From Babylonia areolata (Eukaryota; Mollusca; Gastropoda; Neogastropoda; Buccinidae): 64,000 nt of DNA. Location: positions 37,334,883 to 37,398,882 of the forward strand of contig NC_134878.1 in NCBI RefSeq assembly GCF_041734735.1, in the 5' to 3' direction. The position numbers and the translations under genes were made by a program. Positions 28,890-37,935 of the stretch are shown piece by piece (position 1 is the stretch's first letter; each line of letters opens with the position of its first letter). Below the pieces are notes generated by a model that worked only from the letters and a program-made list of their open reading frames with translations, made no database searches and was not told the DNA's origin.

Positions 28890-29940
28890 CTACACTGACA
28901 CAGTTGTTGGCTCTGGTCTGTTTTGTCGCAGTGTGTCTGACATTCTACACTGACACAGTTGTTGGCTCTGGTCTGTTTCGTCGGAGTGTGTGTGACATTC
29001 TACACTGACACAGTTGTTGGCTCTGGTCAGTTTTGTCGCAGAGTGTGTGACATTCTTCACTGACACAGTTGTTGGCTCTGGTCTGTTTTGTCGCAGTGTG
29101 TGTGACATTCTACAATGACACAGTTGTTGGCTCTGGTAGGTTTTGTCGCAGTGTGTGTGACATTCTACACTGACACAGTTGTTGCCTATGGTCTGTTTTG
29201 TCGCAGTGTGTGTGACAATCTACACTGACACTGTTGTTGTCTCTGGTCAGTTTTGTCGCAGTGTGTGTGACATTCTACACTGACACAGATGTTGGCTCTG
29301 GTCAGTTTTGCCGCAGTGTGTGTGACATTCTACAATGACACAGTTGTTGGCTCTGGTCAGTTTTGTCGCAGTGTGTGTGACATTCTACACTGACACAGTT
29401 GTTAGCTCTGGTCTGTTTTGTCGCAGTGTGTGTGACATTCTACACTGACACAGTTGTTGGCTGTGGTCAGTTTTGTCGCAGTGTGTGTGACATTCTACAC
29501 TGACACAGTTGTTGGCTCTGGTCAGTTTTGTCGGAGTGTGTGTGACATTTCCCACTGACACAGTTGTTGGCTCTGGTCAGTTTTGCCGCAGTGTGTGTGA
29601 CATTCTACACTGACACAATTGATGGCTCTGGTCAGTTTTGTCGCAGTGTGTGTGACATTCTACACTGACACAGTTGTTGGCTCTGGTCTGTTTTGTCGCA
29701 GTGTGTGTGACATTCTACACTGACACAGTTGTTGGCTCTGGTCTGTTTTGTCGCAGTGTGTGTGACATTCTACACTGACACAGTTGTTGGCCCTGGTCTG
29801 TTTTGTCGCAGTGTGTGTGACATTCTACACTGACACAGTTGTTGGCTCTGGTCAGTTTTGTCGCTGTGTGTGTGACATTCTACAATGACACAGTAGTTGG
29901 CTCTGGTCTGTTTCGTCGCATTGTGTGTGACATTCTACAC
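28890..29940. repeat. About 1-kb duplicated satellite block, copy B
   Basis: This repeats the variant order of about 26080-27080 at an offset of about 2.81 kb with minor base differences. It overlaps the start of the 29666-31275 block, so the higher-order repeats are nested and mosaic. Confidence 0.7.
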
Positions 29941-31275
29941 TGACACAGTTGTTGGCTCTGGTCAGTTTTGTCGCAGTGTGTTTGACATTCTACACTGACA
30001 CTGTTGTTGGCTCAGGTCAGTTTTGTCGCAGTGTGTGTGACAATCCACACTGAAACAGTTGTTGGCTCTGGTCTGTTTTGTCGCAGTGTGTGTGACATTC
30101 TACACTGACACAGTTGTTGGCTGTGGTCAGTTTTGTCGCAGTGTGTGTGACATTCTACACTGACACAGTTGATGGCTCTGGTCAGTTTTGTCGCAGTGTG
30201 TGTGACATACTACACTGACACAGTTGTTGGCTCTGGTCTGTTTTGTCGCAGTGTGTGTGACATTCTACACTCACACAGTTGTTGGCTCTGGTCTGTTTTG
30301 TCGCAGTGTGTGTGACATTCTACACTGACACAGTTGTTGGCTGTGGTCAGTTTTGTCGCAGTGTGTGTGACATTCTACACTGACACAGTTGTTGGCTCAG
30401 ATCAGTTTTGTCGCAGTGTGTGTGACATTCTACACTGACACAGTTGTTGGCTCTGGTCAGTTTTATCGCAGTGTGTGTGACATTCTACACTGACACAGTT
30501 GTTGCCTCTGGTGTGTTTTGTCGCAGTGTGTGTGACATTCTACACTGACACTGTTTTTGTCTCTGGTCAATTTTGTCGCAGTGTGTGTGACATTCTACAC
30601 TGACACAGATGTTGGCTCTGGTCAGTTTTCTCGCAGTGTGTGTGACATTCTACATTGACACAGTTGATGGCTCTGATCAGTTTTGTCGCAGTGTGTGTGA
30701 CATTCTACACTGACACAGTTGTTAGCTCTGGTCTGTTTTGTCGCAGTGTGTGTGACATTCTACACTGACACAGTTGTTGGCTCTGGTCTGTTTTGTCGCA
30801 GTGTGTGTGACATTCTACACTGACACAGTTGTTGGCTGTGGTCAGTTTTGTCGCAGTGTGTGTGACATTCTACACTGACACAGTTGTTGGCTCAGATCAG
30901 TTTTGTCGCAGTGTGTGTGACATTCTACACTGACACAGTTGTTGGCTCTGGTCAGTTTTGTCGCAGTGTGTTTGACATTCTACACTGACACTGTTGTTGG
31001 CTCAGGTCAGTTTTGTCGCAGTGTGTGTGACAATCCACACTGAAACAGTTGTTGGCTCTGGTCTGTTTTGACGCAGTGTGTGTGACATTCTACACTGACA
31101 CAGTTGTTGGCTGTGGTCAGTTTTGTCGCAGTGTGTGTGACATTCTACACTGACACAGTTGATGGCTCTGGTCAGTTTTGTCGCAGTGTGTGTGACCTAC
31201 TACACTGACACAGTTGTTGGCTCTGGTCTGTTTTGTCGCAGTGTGTGTGACATTCTACACTGACACAGTTGTTGG
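29666..31275. repeat. About 1.6-kb duplicated satellite block, copy B
   Basis: This block repeats the variant order of about 22680-24290, including the internal 990-bp spacing (29977 and 30967). Only a few single-base differences separate the copies. It ends shortly before the left flank of retrotransposon copy 1. Confidence 0.75.
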
Positions 31276-31715
31276 CTCTGGTCTGTTTTGTCGCAGTGTG
31301 TGTGACATTCTACACTGACACAGTTGTTGGCTGTGGTCAGTTTTGTCGCAGTGTGTGTGACATTCTACACTGACACAGTTGTTGGCTCAGATCAGTTTTG
31401 TCGCAGTGTGTGTGACATTCTACACTGACACAGTTGTTGGCTCTGGTCAGTTTTATCGCAGTGTGTGTGACATTCTACACTGACACAGTTGTTGGCTCTG
31501 GTCAGTTTTGTCGCAGTGTGTGTGACATTCTCCACTGACACAGTTGTTGGCTCTGGTCAGTTTTGTCACAGTGTGTGTGACATTCTACACTGACACAATT
31601 GATGGCTCTGGTCAGTTTTGTCGCAGTGTGTGTGACATTCTACACTGACACAGTTGTTGGCTCTGGTCTGTTTTGTCGCAGTGTGTGTGACATTCTACAC
31701 TGACACAGTTGTTGG

Positions 31716-31720
31716 CTCTG
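31716..31720. repeat. Target-site duplication CTCTG, left of copy 1
   Basis: CTCTG of a 55-bp monomer directly precedes the TGTCAC end of the LTR and is repeated at 37931-37935 just after the GTGACA end. A 4-6 bp duplication is normal for Ty3/gypsy integration. Confidence 0.93.
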
Positions 31721-31831
31721 TGTCACGACCCCCCTAGGGAAGAGGTCGAGAACTATTTTAAAACCTAACGCCCAACCCAATTCACCCGACAACACAAACA
31801 CAGAATACAGATATTTCTCGTCCACACAAAA

Positions 31832-31837
31832 TTTATT
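31832..31837 (-). promoter_or_regulatory. Probable polyadenylation signal AATAAA in the 3' LTR of copy 1
   Basis: TTTATT on the plus strand reads AATAAA on the element's strand, about 110 bases before the end of the 3' LTR. That is a plausible place for the R/U5 boundary. The identical hexamer is present in the other LTRs. The role is inferred from position and motif only. Confidence 0.5.
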
Positions 31838-32266
31838 CTCTTCCGCTCTGTCTATCCCACTCACGCAACCTTACCCACACAGCCTATACTTGCAAAAAAC
31901 AACAACAAAACAACCATATACTATAACTTCAACAACAAAAAAAAAAAACGAACAGAAGTCGTATACAAAACTACGGATTCTCCCAAATGTAATCAAAAGC
32001 AATTTTCCACACACACACTCAAGGAGAAGCAAATCACCCCAAAAACCAGGACTGGTACACAGATGCTTTAGTCTTTGGCGGGTTCAGGAAGTTTTCCTCT
32101 TAAGAGGAAAACAACAACAAAAACAACAAAAACTGACACACGGCCCAGACAAACTTCGGCGGGTTCGACCCAAGGCCCAAGCCCCCGGTCAAAAGGCCTA
32201 GGTGCCAGGACTCGACATACAATGCCAAGCAATGGACCAGGCTGCAAGTCAAAAGGCCCGGAACAC

Positions 32267-32488
32267 AGGACAGCAGTCACAGGGCAGGAGGGGACGAACA
32301 CCCAGGACACCAGTCACAGGGCAGGAAGGGGCGAAGACCCAGGACAGCAGTCACAGGGCAGGAGGGGACGAACACCCAAGACACCAGTCACAGGGCAGGA
32401 AGGGGCGAAGACCCAGGACAGCAGTCACAGGGCAGGAGGGGACGAACACCCAGGACACCAGTCACAGGGCAGGAAGGGGCGAAGATCT
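32267..32488. repeat. 37-bp minisatellite inside the left LTR of copy 1
   Basis: Six contiguous 37-bp units alternate between two types (CAGCAGTCAC...GGAGGGGACG and CACCAGTCAC...GGAAGGGGCG), giving a 74-bp dimer repeated three times. All four LTRs in the window carry the same six units. It is G-rich on the plus strand. The overlapping 124- and 163-codon plus-strand frames across it are repeat artefacts, since 37 is not a multiple of 3 and each frame reads the same words. Confidence 0.9.
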
Positions 32489-33348
32489 GGGTCACCAGAC
32501 GAAAGGCCCGGGGCACACAGCACACGGCGAGAGCTGGAACATTACGGAATGTTCCCCCCGTACTGAGCAATACTAATTCTAACGATATAATTAACAAAAA
32601 ACAAATGTACAAAATGAAAACCTGGAATATAATTCCATTGACAAGACGAATTATAGGAGTAATATACGGCACTCGCACTCTCTACACCTATCATACAGAG
32701 CCAACGCCCAATTTTACCCAACAGTGAGCTAAGGTAAAATCGTATCATTTTAAAACTCAATAACAATAAAATTGGCAAAAATATTAGCCGACACAAGAAA
32801 AAGTACATATTCACTCGGTGGTAGCACACGAGTCCTTAACGAAATAGATTGTGCCAAAACCTAACGTACAGCTTTCTTTCTTGTCGAACATCTTTACACA
32901 CCTACATCCCTGACAGAAGTACAACCAAGCTAAATAGACGAGTGGCGTCTTACCTGCCACAGGTGGCGTACACTAACGACCACCACAAAGACACGACGAC
33001 GACGAAGACAGACGAAGAAACACAGAAGTGGCTCCCATGGAGAACAGCCGGTCCTCACTTCGTATGGTGCCTAGATGTCGGGGTAGCTACCCCACCAACA
33101 ACAGGAACGACCCGTACACTACGGCAGTCGGGCTGCAAAAGCCTCGAATATTGTTGCTGCCCAACAATATTTCACATTCGCTCAGGTGAGCGAGTAATAT
33201 GCATGCACGTGGTTCGTGCGCAATTCAAGACTTCTGCCCGAACTGAAGGATGGGAGAAGGAAGGAAAGTGAAAGAAGAGGGGGGGGGGGGGGGGGGGGGG
33301 GAAACGAAGACGGGCCACACGCCCTAACTGCCGTCACAAGTTGTGACA

Positions 33349-33360
33349 ATACCCCCCATT
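33349..33360 (-). other. Short polypurine tract of copy 1
   Basis: On the element strand the sequence just before the 3' LTR reads AATGGGGGGTAT and then TGTCAC. The run of six G is the only purine-rich tract in the expected place for plus-strand DNA priming. It is short for a polypurine tract. Confidence 0.5.
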
Positions 33361-33672
33361 CAAGTTCAAACTTCACGTTTGGAACTTAAACACACCGTCA
33401 CAACGACTGACGGACAGACAGACACGTGACAACTCTCGCCTTGCACTTCCGCATTCCCGAACGTCTATTAGTGGTCAAGGACAGTTACCAAAACAAAACA
33501 GTTTGTCCAGACCAACGAAACAAAAGAGAAATTTATACGAAAGCTATCTTAACTTTACAGCTAGTAAGGATACGCGGAAGCGTGTGCTTCCTAATTTAAG
33601 AGTAGAATATAGAGGTATGTGCAGAAGTCAAATGGGACTGCGCATACTCTTCTTTGATTAGCACTGCCGAAA
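33361..33672 (-). other. Non-coding 3' internal region of copy 1
   Basis: About 310 bases between the RNase H piece and the purine tract. I see no envelope gene or other coding region. A small hairpin (6-bp arms) lies at 33576-33591. Nothing else is supported. Confidence 0.55.
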
Positions 33673-33921
33673 TCACTTTTCGGGAAATGCCGATTCTTGC
33701 TCCGGCAGACGACTGAGATAGTCGGCTCCAACATTTTCTTTTCCAGGGATAGCTTGCACTGTGAAGGAGAAAGGCTGGAGCTGCAGCGCCCACCGTGTCA
33801 GTCTGCCGCTGACCGTTCTTGCTCTATCCAGGTATTGCAGAGGGGCATGATCGGTCTGGACGACGAATGGTTTGCCGTACAGGTATGGCTCGAACTTTTG
33901 TATGCCCCACACGAGCGCCAA
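33673..33921 (-). pseudogene. RNase H portion of pol, copy 1
   Basis: An 82-codon frame on the element strand matches the C-terminal part of a gypsy-type RNase H: ALVWGIQKFEPYLYGKPF, then TDHAPLQYL (the D of TDH is a family active-site residue), and the closing NVGADYLSRL, which ends RNase H domains in gypsy polyproteins. In an intact element this domain degrades the RNA strand during reverse transcription. Here it is only a piece of pol in a broken element. Its place after the integrase zinc finger supports Gmr1-type order. Confidence 0.8.
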
Positions 33922-36049
33922 GCATTCTCTCTCGATCGTGGGATAGTTCCTCTCGGCTGAAGGGTACAGTCAGAGGCATTTTAAGTAAAGGCACTCTGGG
34001 AACCCGCCCTTTTGGTATAGATTTTTGGCACCTGTCGCAGGAAAGAACGAAGCGTTTGATATCCCCGCACATACCTGGCCAATAGAAATGAGGAAATATT
34101 CTCTGTTGCGTCCGCCTAAACCCCAAATGACCAGACACTGGAGCCTCATGGCCCAGGCGTAGCACTGTGGAACGCAAAGGCTTCGGTACACAGATCTGGG
34201 TCGCCTGGCCTCTGTGATCTTTAAACTGCCGCATCAGCACCCCATGCTTTTTAAAATAAGAGACCTCGCCTGAAGGGGTTTTCTGTAAAAGGCCTGAACC
34301 AGCCCTATCACGTGCCTGATGAAAATCAGGATCGTCATTTTGCTGGTGCTGTAAGTCTTCCCGTGACACATGGATCTGAATATCCTTGACGGGCAGGGGA
34401 GGCAAGGGTTTGGTATTTGCTGCAGCCTGGGCTCTAGTTTGAACGGCGCCCACAAGGCTGGGATCAGCATAGACGGGCACGACCATTGAAGAGCCGTCCC
34501 CTCTCCAAGCACAATTCCCAATGAGAACCTCCTCAACAGGAGACTCCATGACAGCCACGTCCAAAACACCTTGTATGAACGGGGACTGAAAGTCCACCCT
34601 GGCGATGGGCAGAACTGAGGAGCACTGTGACTCTGCCAACACCACGCGAACTGTGGCCCCAGTAAAACAGTCAGGTCTTACGAGTCGCCTGGCTACAACA
34701 ATCAACTGGGCTCCCGTGTCGCGTAAAGCTTGCACTGTGTGGCCATTGACAGAAACCTCGCAGCGAGGCGAGTACTGTTTAGAAGCACAAGACGTGCAAA
34801 GTGTCGGGGTCATTGCATTAACACCCTGTGCAGGTGAGACATGAGTAATGAGTGAGACCCTCTTGGGTTGCCGGCACTCTTTGGCCAAGTGACCTGGCTT
34901 CCCGCAGTTGAAGCAGGCAGGTATTCTTGCAAAGTCTCTTCCCTTTACGTTGTTTGGAGCTGAATCCGCTGACCCATGTGGAGGTCCTTTTTTCTCCGCG
35001 CCCAGATTGAAACTGCGGTCGGAAACCCTACTACCTTTTTTGGAAACTCGAAATTCAGCTTCTGCCATGCGACCTGCTCTCCGAGCATTAACAATTTTAG
35101 TAGTGATATGGGCAACGTCCTCAACTCTATTGGGTTCCTCACGCCGAACTTCAGTGACGAGATCGGGATTGAGTGTGGTCAAGAACTGCTCCTGAAGGAC
35201 CAGATCTTTAATGTCCTCTGCATCAGATTCATCCCGTCCAGCGGCCACACACCACCGGGAGAAACAAACCTTCAGCCTGCCCAGAAACTGATCAAACGTC
35301 TCTTCCGCTAATTTCCGCATTGAACGGAACCGTTTGCGGTAGGAATCTGCATCCAGACGGAATTCGTAAAGCAGAGCCGCTTTTAAGATGTCATAATCGT
35401 GTAGTTGTTCTGGTTGTAACCGTAGGCAGGCGTCTCTCGCCCGACCCTGCAAAAGGGCCACCAGGCGGGCTGCCCAGGAGCCACGCTTCCACTTATTTAA
35501 TCCCGCCACTCTCTCGAAGTGGTTAAGGAAGCTATCGAAATCGTCTTTCTCATCATATGGCACAAGCGGAAACTGATGAGCCGTGTGAGCTTCTAGCTCT
35601 TCCTGGCGCAGTTCCATTTTCCTCTCGAATCTACGTCTTTCCTCCTCATCTTTTTTCTTCCTATACTCTTCTTCTTTTCTATCCTTCCATTGTCTGTACT
35701 TTCTCTCTTCATCCCTAGCCTGACGCTCTTCCTCCCTAGCCTGACGCTCTTCCTCCCTGGCTACTGCATCAACCACAAACCGGGCCAACGCCTCTCCAGA
35801 CAAACCTAAGTCAGTGCCCAACACCCTGAACTTTGAGTACATGTCCTGAGAAGGTACGGAATTAGACTCATTCTTCAAGCCTTCATCGAAAGCACCTTCA
35901 GGATTAGCCTCCTTCAGGTGGCCCTGAATCCATCCGGACAATTCAGTCTTTTTTTCAGCACTCAGAGAAGGTGTACTGCCTTCTGCCCTGACCCCCCGTG
36001 ACCACGAACTAGGAGTAGAGGCCGCAGAAGTTTTTCGTGTTACAGGCAT
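33824..36049 (-). CDS. gag-pol: gag-protease-integrase zinc finger open frame, copy 1
   Basis: A 741-codon frame on the element strand, starting 246 bases inside the primer site. A charged coiled coil spans about residues 95-155 (repeats of AREEERQ). A capsid-like region covers about 160-322, with a SCAN-like segment near 230-300 (LVLQEQFLTTL, where SCAN domains have a LEQFL motif). A CCHC zinc knuckle lies at C379, C382, H387 and C392. A retropepsin-type aspartic protease has DTGA at 444-447 and the later VLIGN motif at about 508-512. An H2C2 integrase zinc-binding domain uses H634, H641, C671 and C674 with FYWPGM between. The start is the first ATG after the leader and gives a full-looking gag N-terminus. 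It would encode the particle protein and processing enzyme; pol is incomplete in this fossil. Confidence 0.85.
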   Translation of the reverse strand: MPVTRKTSAASTPSSWSRGVRAEGSTPSLSAEKKTELSGWIQGHLKEANPEGAFDEGLKNESNSVPSQDMYSKFRVLGTDLGLSGEALARFVVDAVAREEERQAREEERQARDEERKYRQWKDRKEEEYRKKKDEEERRRFERKMELRQEELEAHTAHQFPLVPYDEKDDFDSFLNHFERVAGLNKWKRGSWAARLVALLQGRARDACLRLQPEQLHDYDILKAALLYEFRLDADSYRKRFRSMRKLAEETFDQFLGRLKVCFSRWCVAAGRDESDAEDIKDLVLQEQFLTTLNPDLVTEVRREEPNRVEDVAHITTKIVNARRAGRMAEAEFRVSKKGSRVSDRSFNLGAEKKGPPHGSADSAPNNVKGRDFARIPACFNCGKPGHLAKECRQPKRVSLITHVSPAQGVNAMTPTLCTSCASKQYSPRCEVSVNGHTVQALRDTGAQLIVVARRLVRPDCFTGATVRVVLAESQCSSVLPIARVDFQSPFIQGVLDVAVMESPVEEVLIGNCAWRGDGSSMVVPVYADPSLVGAVQTRAQAAANTKPLPPLPVKDIQIHVSREDLQHQQNDDPDFHQARDRAGSGLLQKTPSGEVSYFKKHGVLMRQFKDHRGQATQICVPKPLRSTVLRLGHEAPVSGHLGFRRTQQRIFPHFYWPGMCGDIKRFVLSCDRCQKSIPKGRVPRVPLLKMPLTVPFSREELSHDRERMLGARVGHTKVRAIPVRQTIRRPDRSCPSAIPG

Positions 36050-36294
36050 GTTTTCTTAATTCACAATGTGCAACAACTACACAAAACTTGAATTAAGATT
36101 AAGTCTCTAAGTCACTAACTCCAGGTCCCCACTTCACTCAACCGCCCAACAGTAAGAACCTAACAATCTAACAACCTTAATCACCCCCACAAAAGCTAAC
36201 CAAAACGAAATGCCTGCAACATAAAACGTAGACGAACAAGACGATCACACCCTACCCCCCAACCCGTGTTACATTCCCTAGAACTTGCTACCCC
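36050..36294 (-). other. Untranslated leader of copy 1
   Basis: About 245 bases between primer site and gag start on the element strand. They hold no open frame of note and no clear motif; this is where packaging signals would lie in related elements. Confidence 0.55.
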
Positions 36295-36306
36295 GCATCT
36301 CCACCA
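36295..36306 (-). other. Primer-binding site of copy 1, probably tRNA-Ala
   Basis: One base inside the 5' LTR, the element strand reads TGGTGGAGATGC, complementary to a tRNA 3' end ...GCATCTCCACCA. From memory this matches the acceptor end of animal tRNA-Ala of the GGGGATG type, where GGGGATG pairs with CATCTCC. The TGG start and LTR-adjacent position are as expected; the tRNA identity is recall and not searched. Confidence 0.65.
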
Positions 36307-36307
36307 T

Positions 36308-37930
36308 TGTCACGACCCCCCTAGGGAAGAGGTCGAGAACTATTTTAAAACCTAACGCCCAACCCAATTCACCCGACAACACAAACACAGAATACAGATA
36401 TTTCTCGTCCACACAAAATTTATTCTCTTCCGCTCTGTCTATCCCACTCACGCAACCTTACCCACACAGCCTATACTTGCAAAAAACAACAACAAAACAA
36501 CCATATACTATAACTTCAACAACAAAAAAAAAAAACGAACAGAAGTCGTATACAAAACTACGGATTCTCCCAAATGTAATCAAAAGCAATTTTCCACACA
36601 CACACTCAAGGAGAAGCAAATCACCCCAAAAACCAGGACTGGTACACAGATGCTTTAGTCTTTGGCGGGTTCAGGAAGTTTTCCTCTTAAGAGGAAAACA
36701 ACAACAAAAACAAAAAAAACTGACACACGGCCCAGACAAACTTCGGCGGGTTCGACCCAAGGCCCAAGCCCCCGGTCAAAAGGCCTAGGTGCCAGGACTC
36801 GACATACAATGCCAAGCAATGGACCAGGCTGCAAGTCAAAAGGCCCGGAACACAGGACAGCAGTCACAGGGCAGGAGGGGACGAACACCCAGGACACCAG
36901 TCACAGGGCAGGAAGGGGCGAAGACCCAGGACAGCAGTCACAGGGCAGGAGGGGACGAACACCCAAGACACCAGTCACAGGGCAGGAAGGGGCGAAGACC
37001 CAGGACAGCAGTCACAGGGCAGGAGGGGACGAACACCCAGGACACCAGTCACAGGGCAGGAAGGGGCGAAGATCTGGGTCACCAGACGAAAGGCCCGGGG
37101 CACACAGCACACGGCGAGAGCTGGAACATTACGGAATGTTCCCCCCGTACTGAGCAATACTAATTCTAACGATATAATTAACAAAAAACAAATGTACAAA
37201 ATGAAAACCTGGAATATAATTCCACTGACAAGACGAATTATAGGAGTAATATACGGCACTCGCACTCTCTACACCTATCATACAGAGCCAACGCCCAATT
37301 TTACCCAACAGTGAGCTAAGGTAAAATCGTATCATTTTAAAACTCAATAACAATAAAATTGGCAAAAATATTAGCCGACACAAGAAAAAGTACATATTCA
37401 CTCGGTGGTAGCACACGAGTCCTTAACGAAATAGATTGTGCCAAAACCTAACGTACAGCTTTCTTTCTTGTCGAACATCTTTACACACCTACATCCCTGA
37501 CAGAAGTACAACCAAGCTAAATAGACGAGTGGCGTCTTACCTGCCACAGGTGGCGTACACTAACGACCACCACAAAGACACGACGACGACGAAGACAGAC
37601 GAAGAAACACAGAAGTGGCTCCCATGGAGAACAGCCGGTCCTCACTTCGTATGGTGCCTAGATGTCGGGGTAGCTACCCCACCAACAACAGGAACGACCC
37701 GTACACTACGGCAGTCGGGCTGCAAAAGCCTCGAATATTGTTGCTGCCCAACAATATTTCACATTCGCTCAGGTGAGCGAGTAATATGCATGCACGTGGT
37801 TCGTGCGCAATTCAAGACTTCTGCCCGAACTGAAGGATGGGAGAAGGAAGGAAAGTGAAAGAAGAGGGGGGGGGGGGGGGGGGAAACGAAGACGGGCCAC
37901 ACGCCCTAACTGCCGTCACAAGTTGTGACA
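36308..37930 (-). repeat. 5' LTR of copy 1 (right in window), 1623 bp
   Basis: The partner of the LTR at 31721-33348, with the same internal structures: 37-bp minisatellite at 36854-37075 and a G run of 18 at 37866-37883. It should carry the promoter for minus-strand transcription; I could not place a convincing TATA box. It has C at 37225 where the left LTR has T at 32638. Confidence 0.95.
36854..37075. repeat. 37-bp minisatellite inside the right LTR of copy 1
   Basis: Same six 37-bp units as in the left LTR, in the same alternating order, so the unit number did not change between the two LTRs since insertion. Confidence 0.9.
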
Positions 37931-37935
37931 CTCTG
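37931..37935. repeat. Target-site duplication CTCTG, right of copy 1
   Basis: Second half of the 5-bp duplication. Joining the two flanks with one CTCTG restores a normal GGCTCTGGTCTG monomer in register. Confidence 0.93.

Larger units (their letters stand above)
17261..31720. repeat. Diverged 55-bp satellite with higher-order repeats
   Basis: The 55-bp family continues, but with many variant monomers. Examples are GGCTCGTGTCTG, GGCTCAGATCAG, GGCTGTGGTCAG, a CTTTGCTTTGG variant, TCTCCACT, and a 53-bp monomer with CTGACAATTG. The same ordered sets of variants recur, giving higher-order repeats: the CTTTGCTTTGG variant lies at about 18131, 19341, 20549 and 21647 (20-22 monomers apart), and a TGTGTTTGAC variant recurs exactly 990 bp apart. 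The change from the uniform arm is abrupt at about 17260. Short minus-strand open frames (60-100 codons) arise where variants remove the TAG present in one frame of the standard monomer; they are not genes. No other feature was seen in this stretch. Confidence 0.9.
31721..33348 (-). repeat. 3' LTR of copy 1 (left in window), 1628 bp
   Basis: This is the LTR downstream of pol in the element's own orientation. It contains a 37-bp minisatellite of six units (32267-32488), a perfect 22-bp palindrome (32091-32112), an 8-bp inverted repeat around ACGG (32536-32555), a 10-bp hairpin (33147-33171), a run of 23 G (33279-33301) and a terminal 7-bp inverted repeat (33333-33347). It differs from its partner by about one or two substitutions plus homopolymer length. 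Confidence 0.95.
31721..37930 (-). mobile_element. Gmr1-like Ty3/gypsy LTR retrotransposon, copy 1 (broken fossil)
   Basis: A 6210-bp element inserted in the 55-bp array, read on the minus strand. It has two nearly identical 1.6-kb LTRs (31721-33348 and 36308-37930) with TGTCAC/GTGACA ends, and a 5-bp target duplication CTCTG at 31716-31720 and 37931-37935. Internal parts in transcription order are: tRNA primer site, leader, gag with coiled coil and SCAN-like capsid region, zinc knuckle, protease, integrase zinc-binding domain, RNase H portion and a short G-rich purine tract. An integrase zinc finger ahead of RNase H is the Gmr1-type order, the reverse of the usual gypsy order. It is broken: pol is incomplete, with roughly two breaks. 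The near-identity of the LTRs implies a very young insertion. Confidence 0.93.
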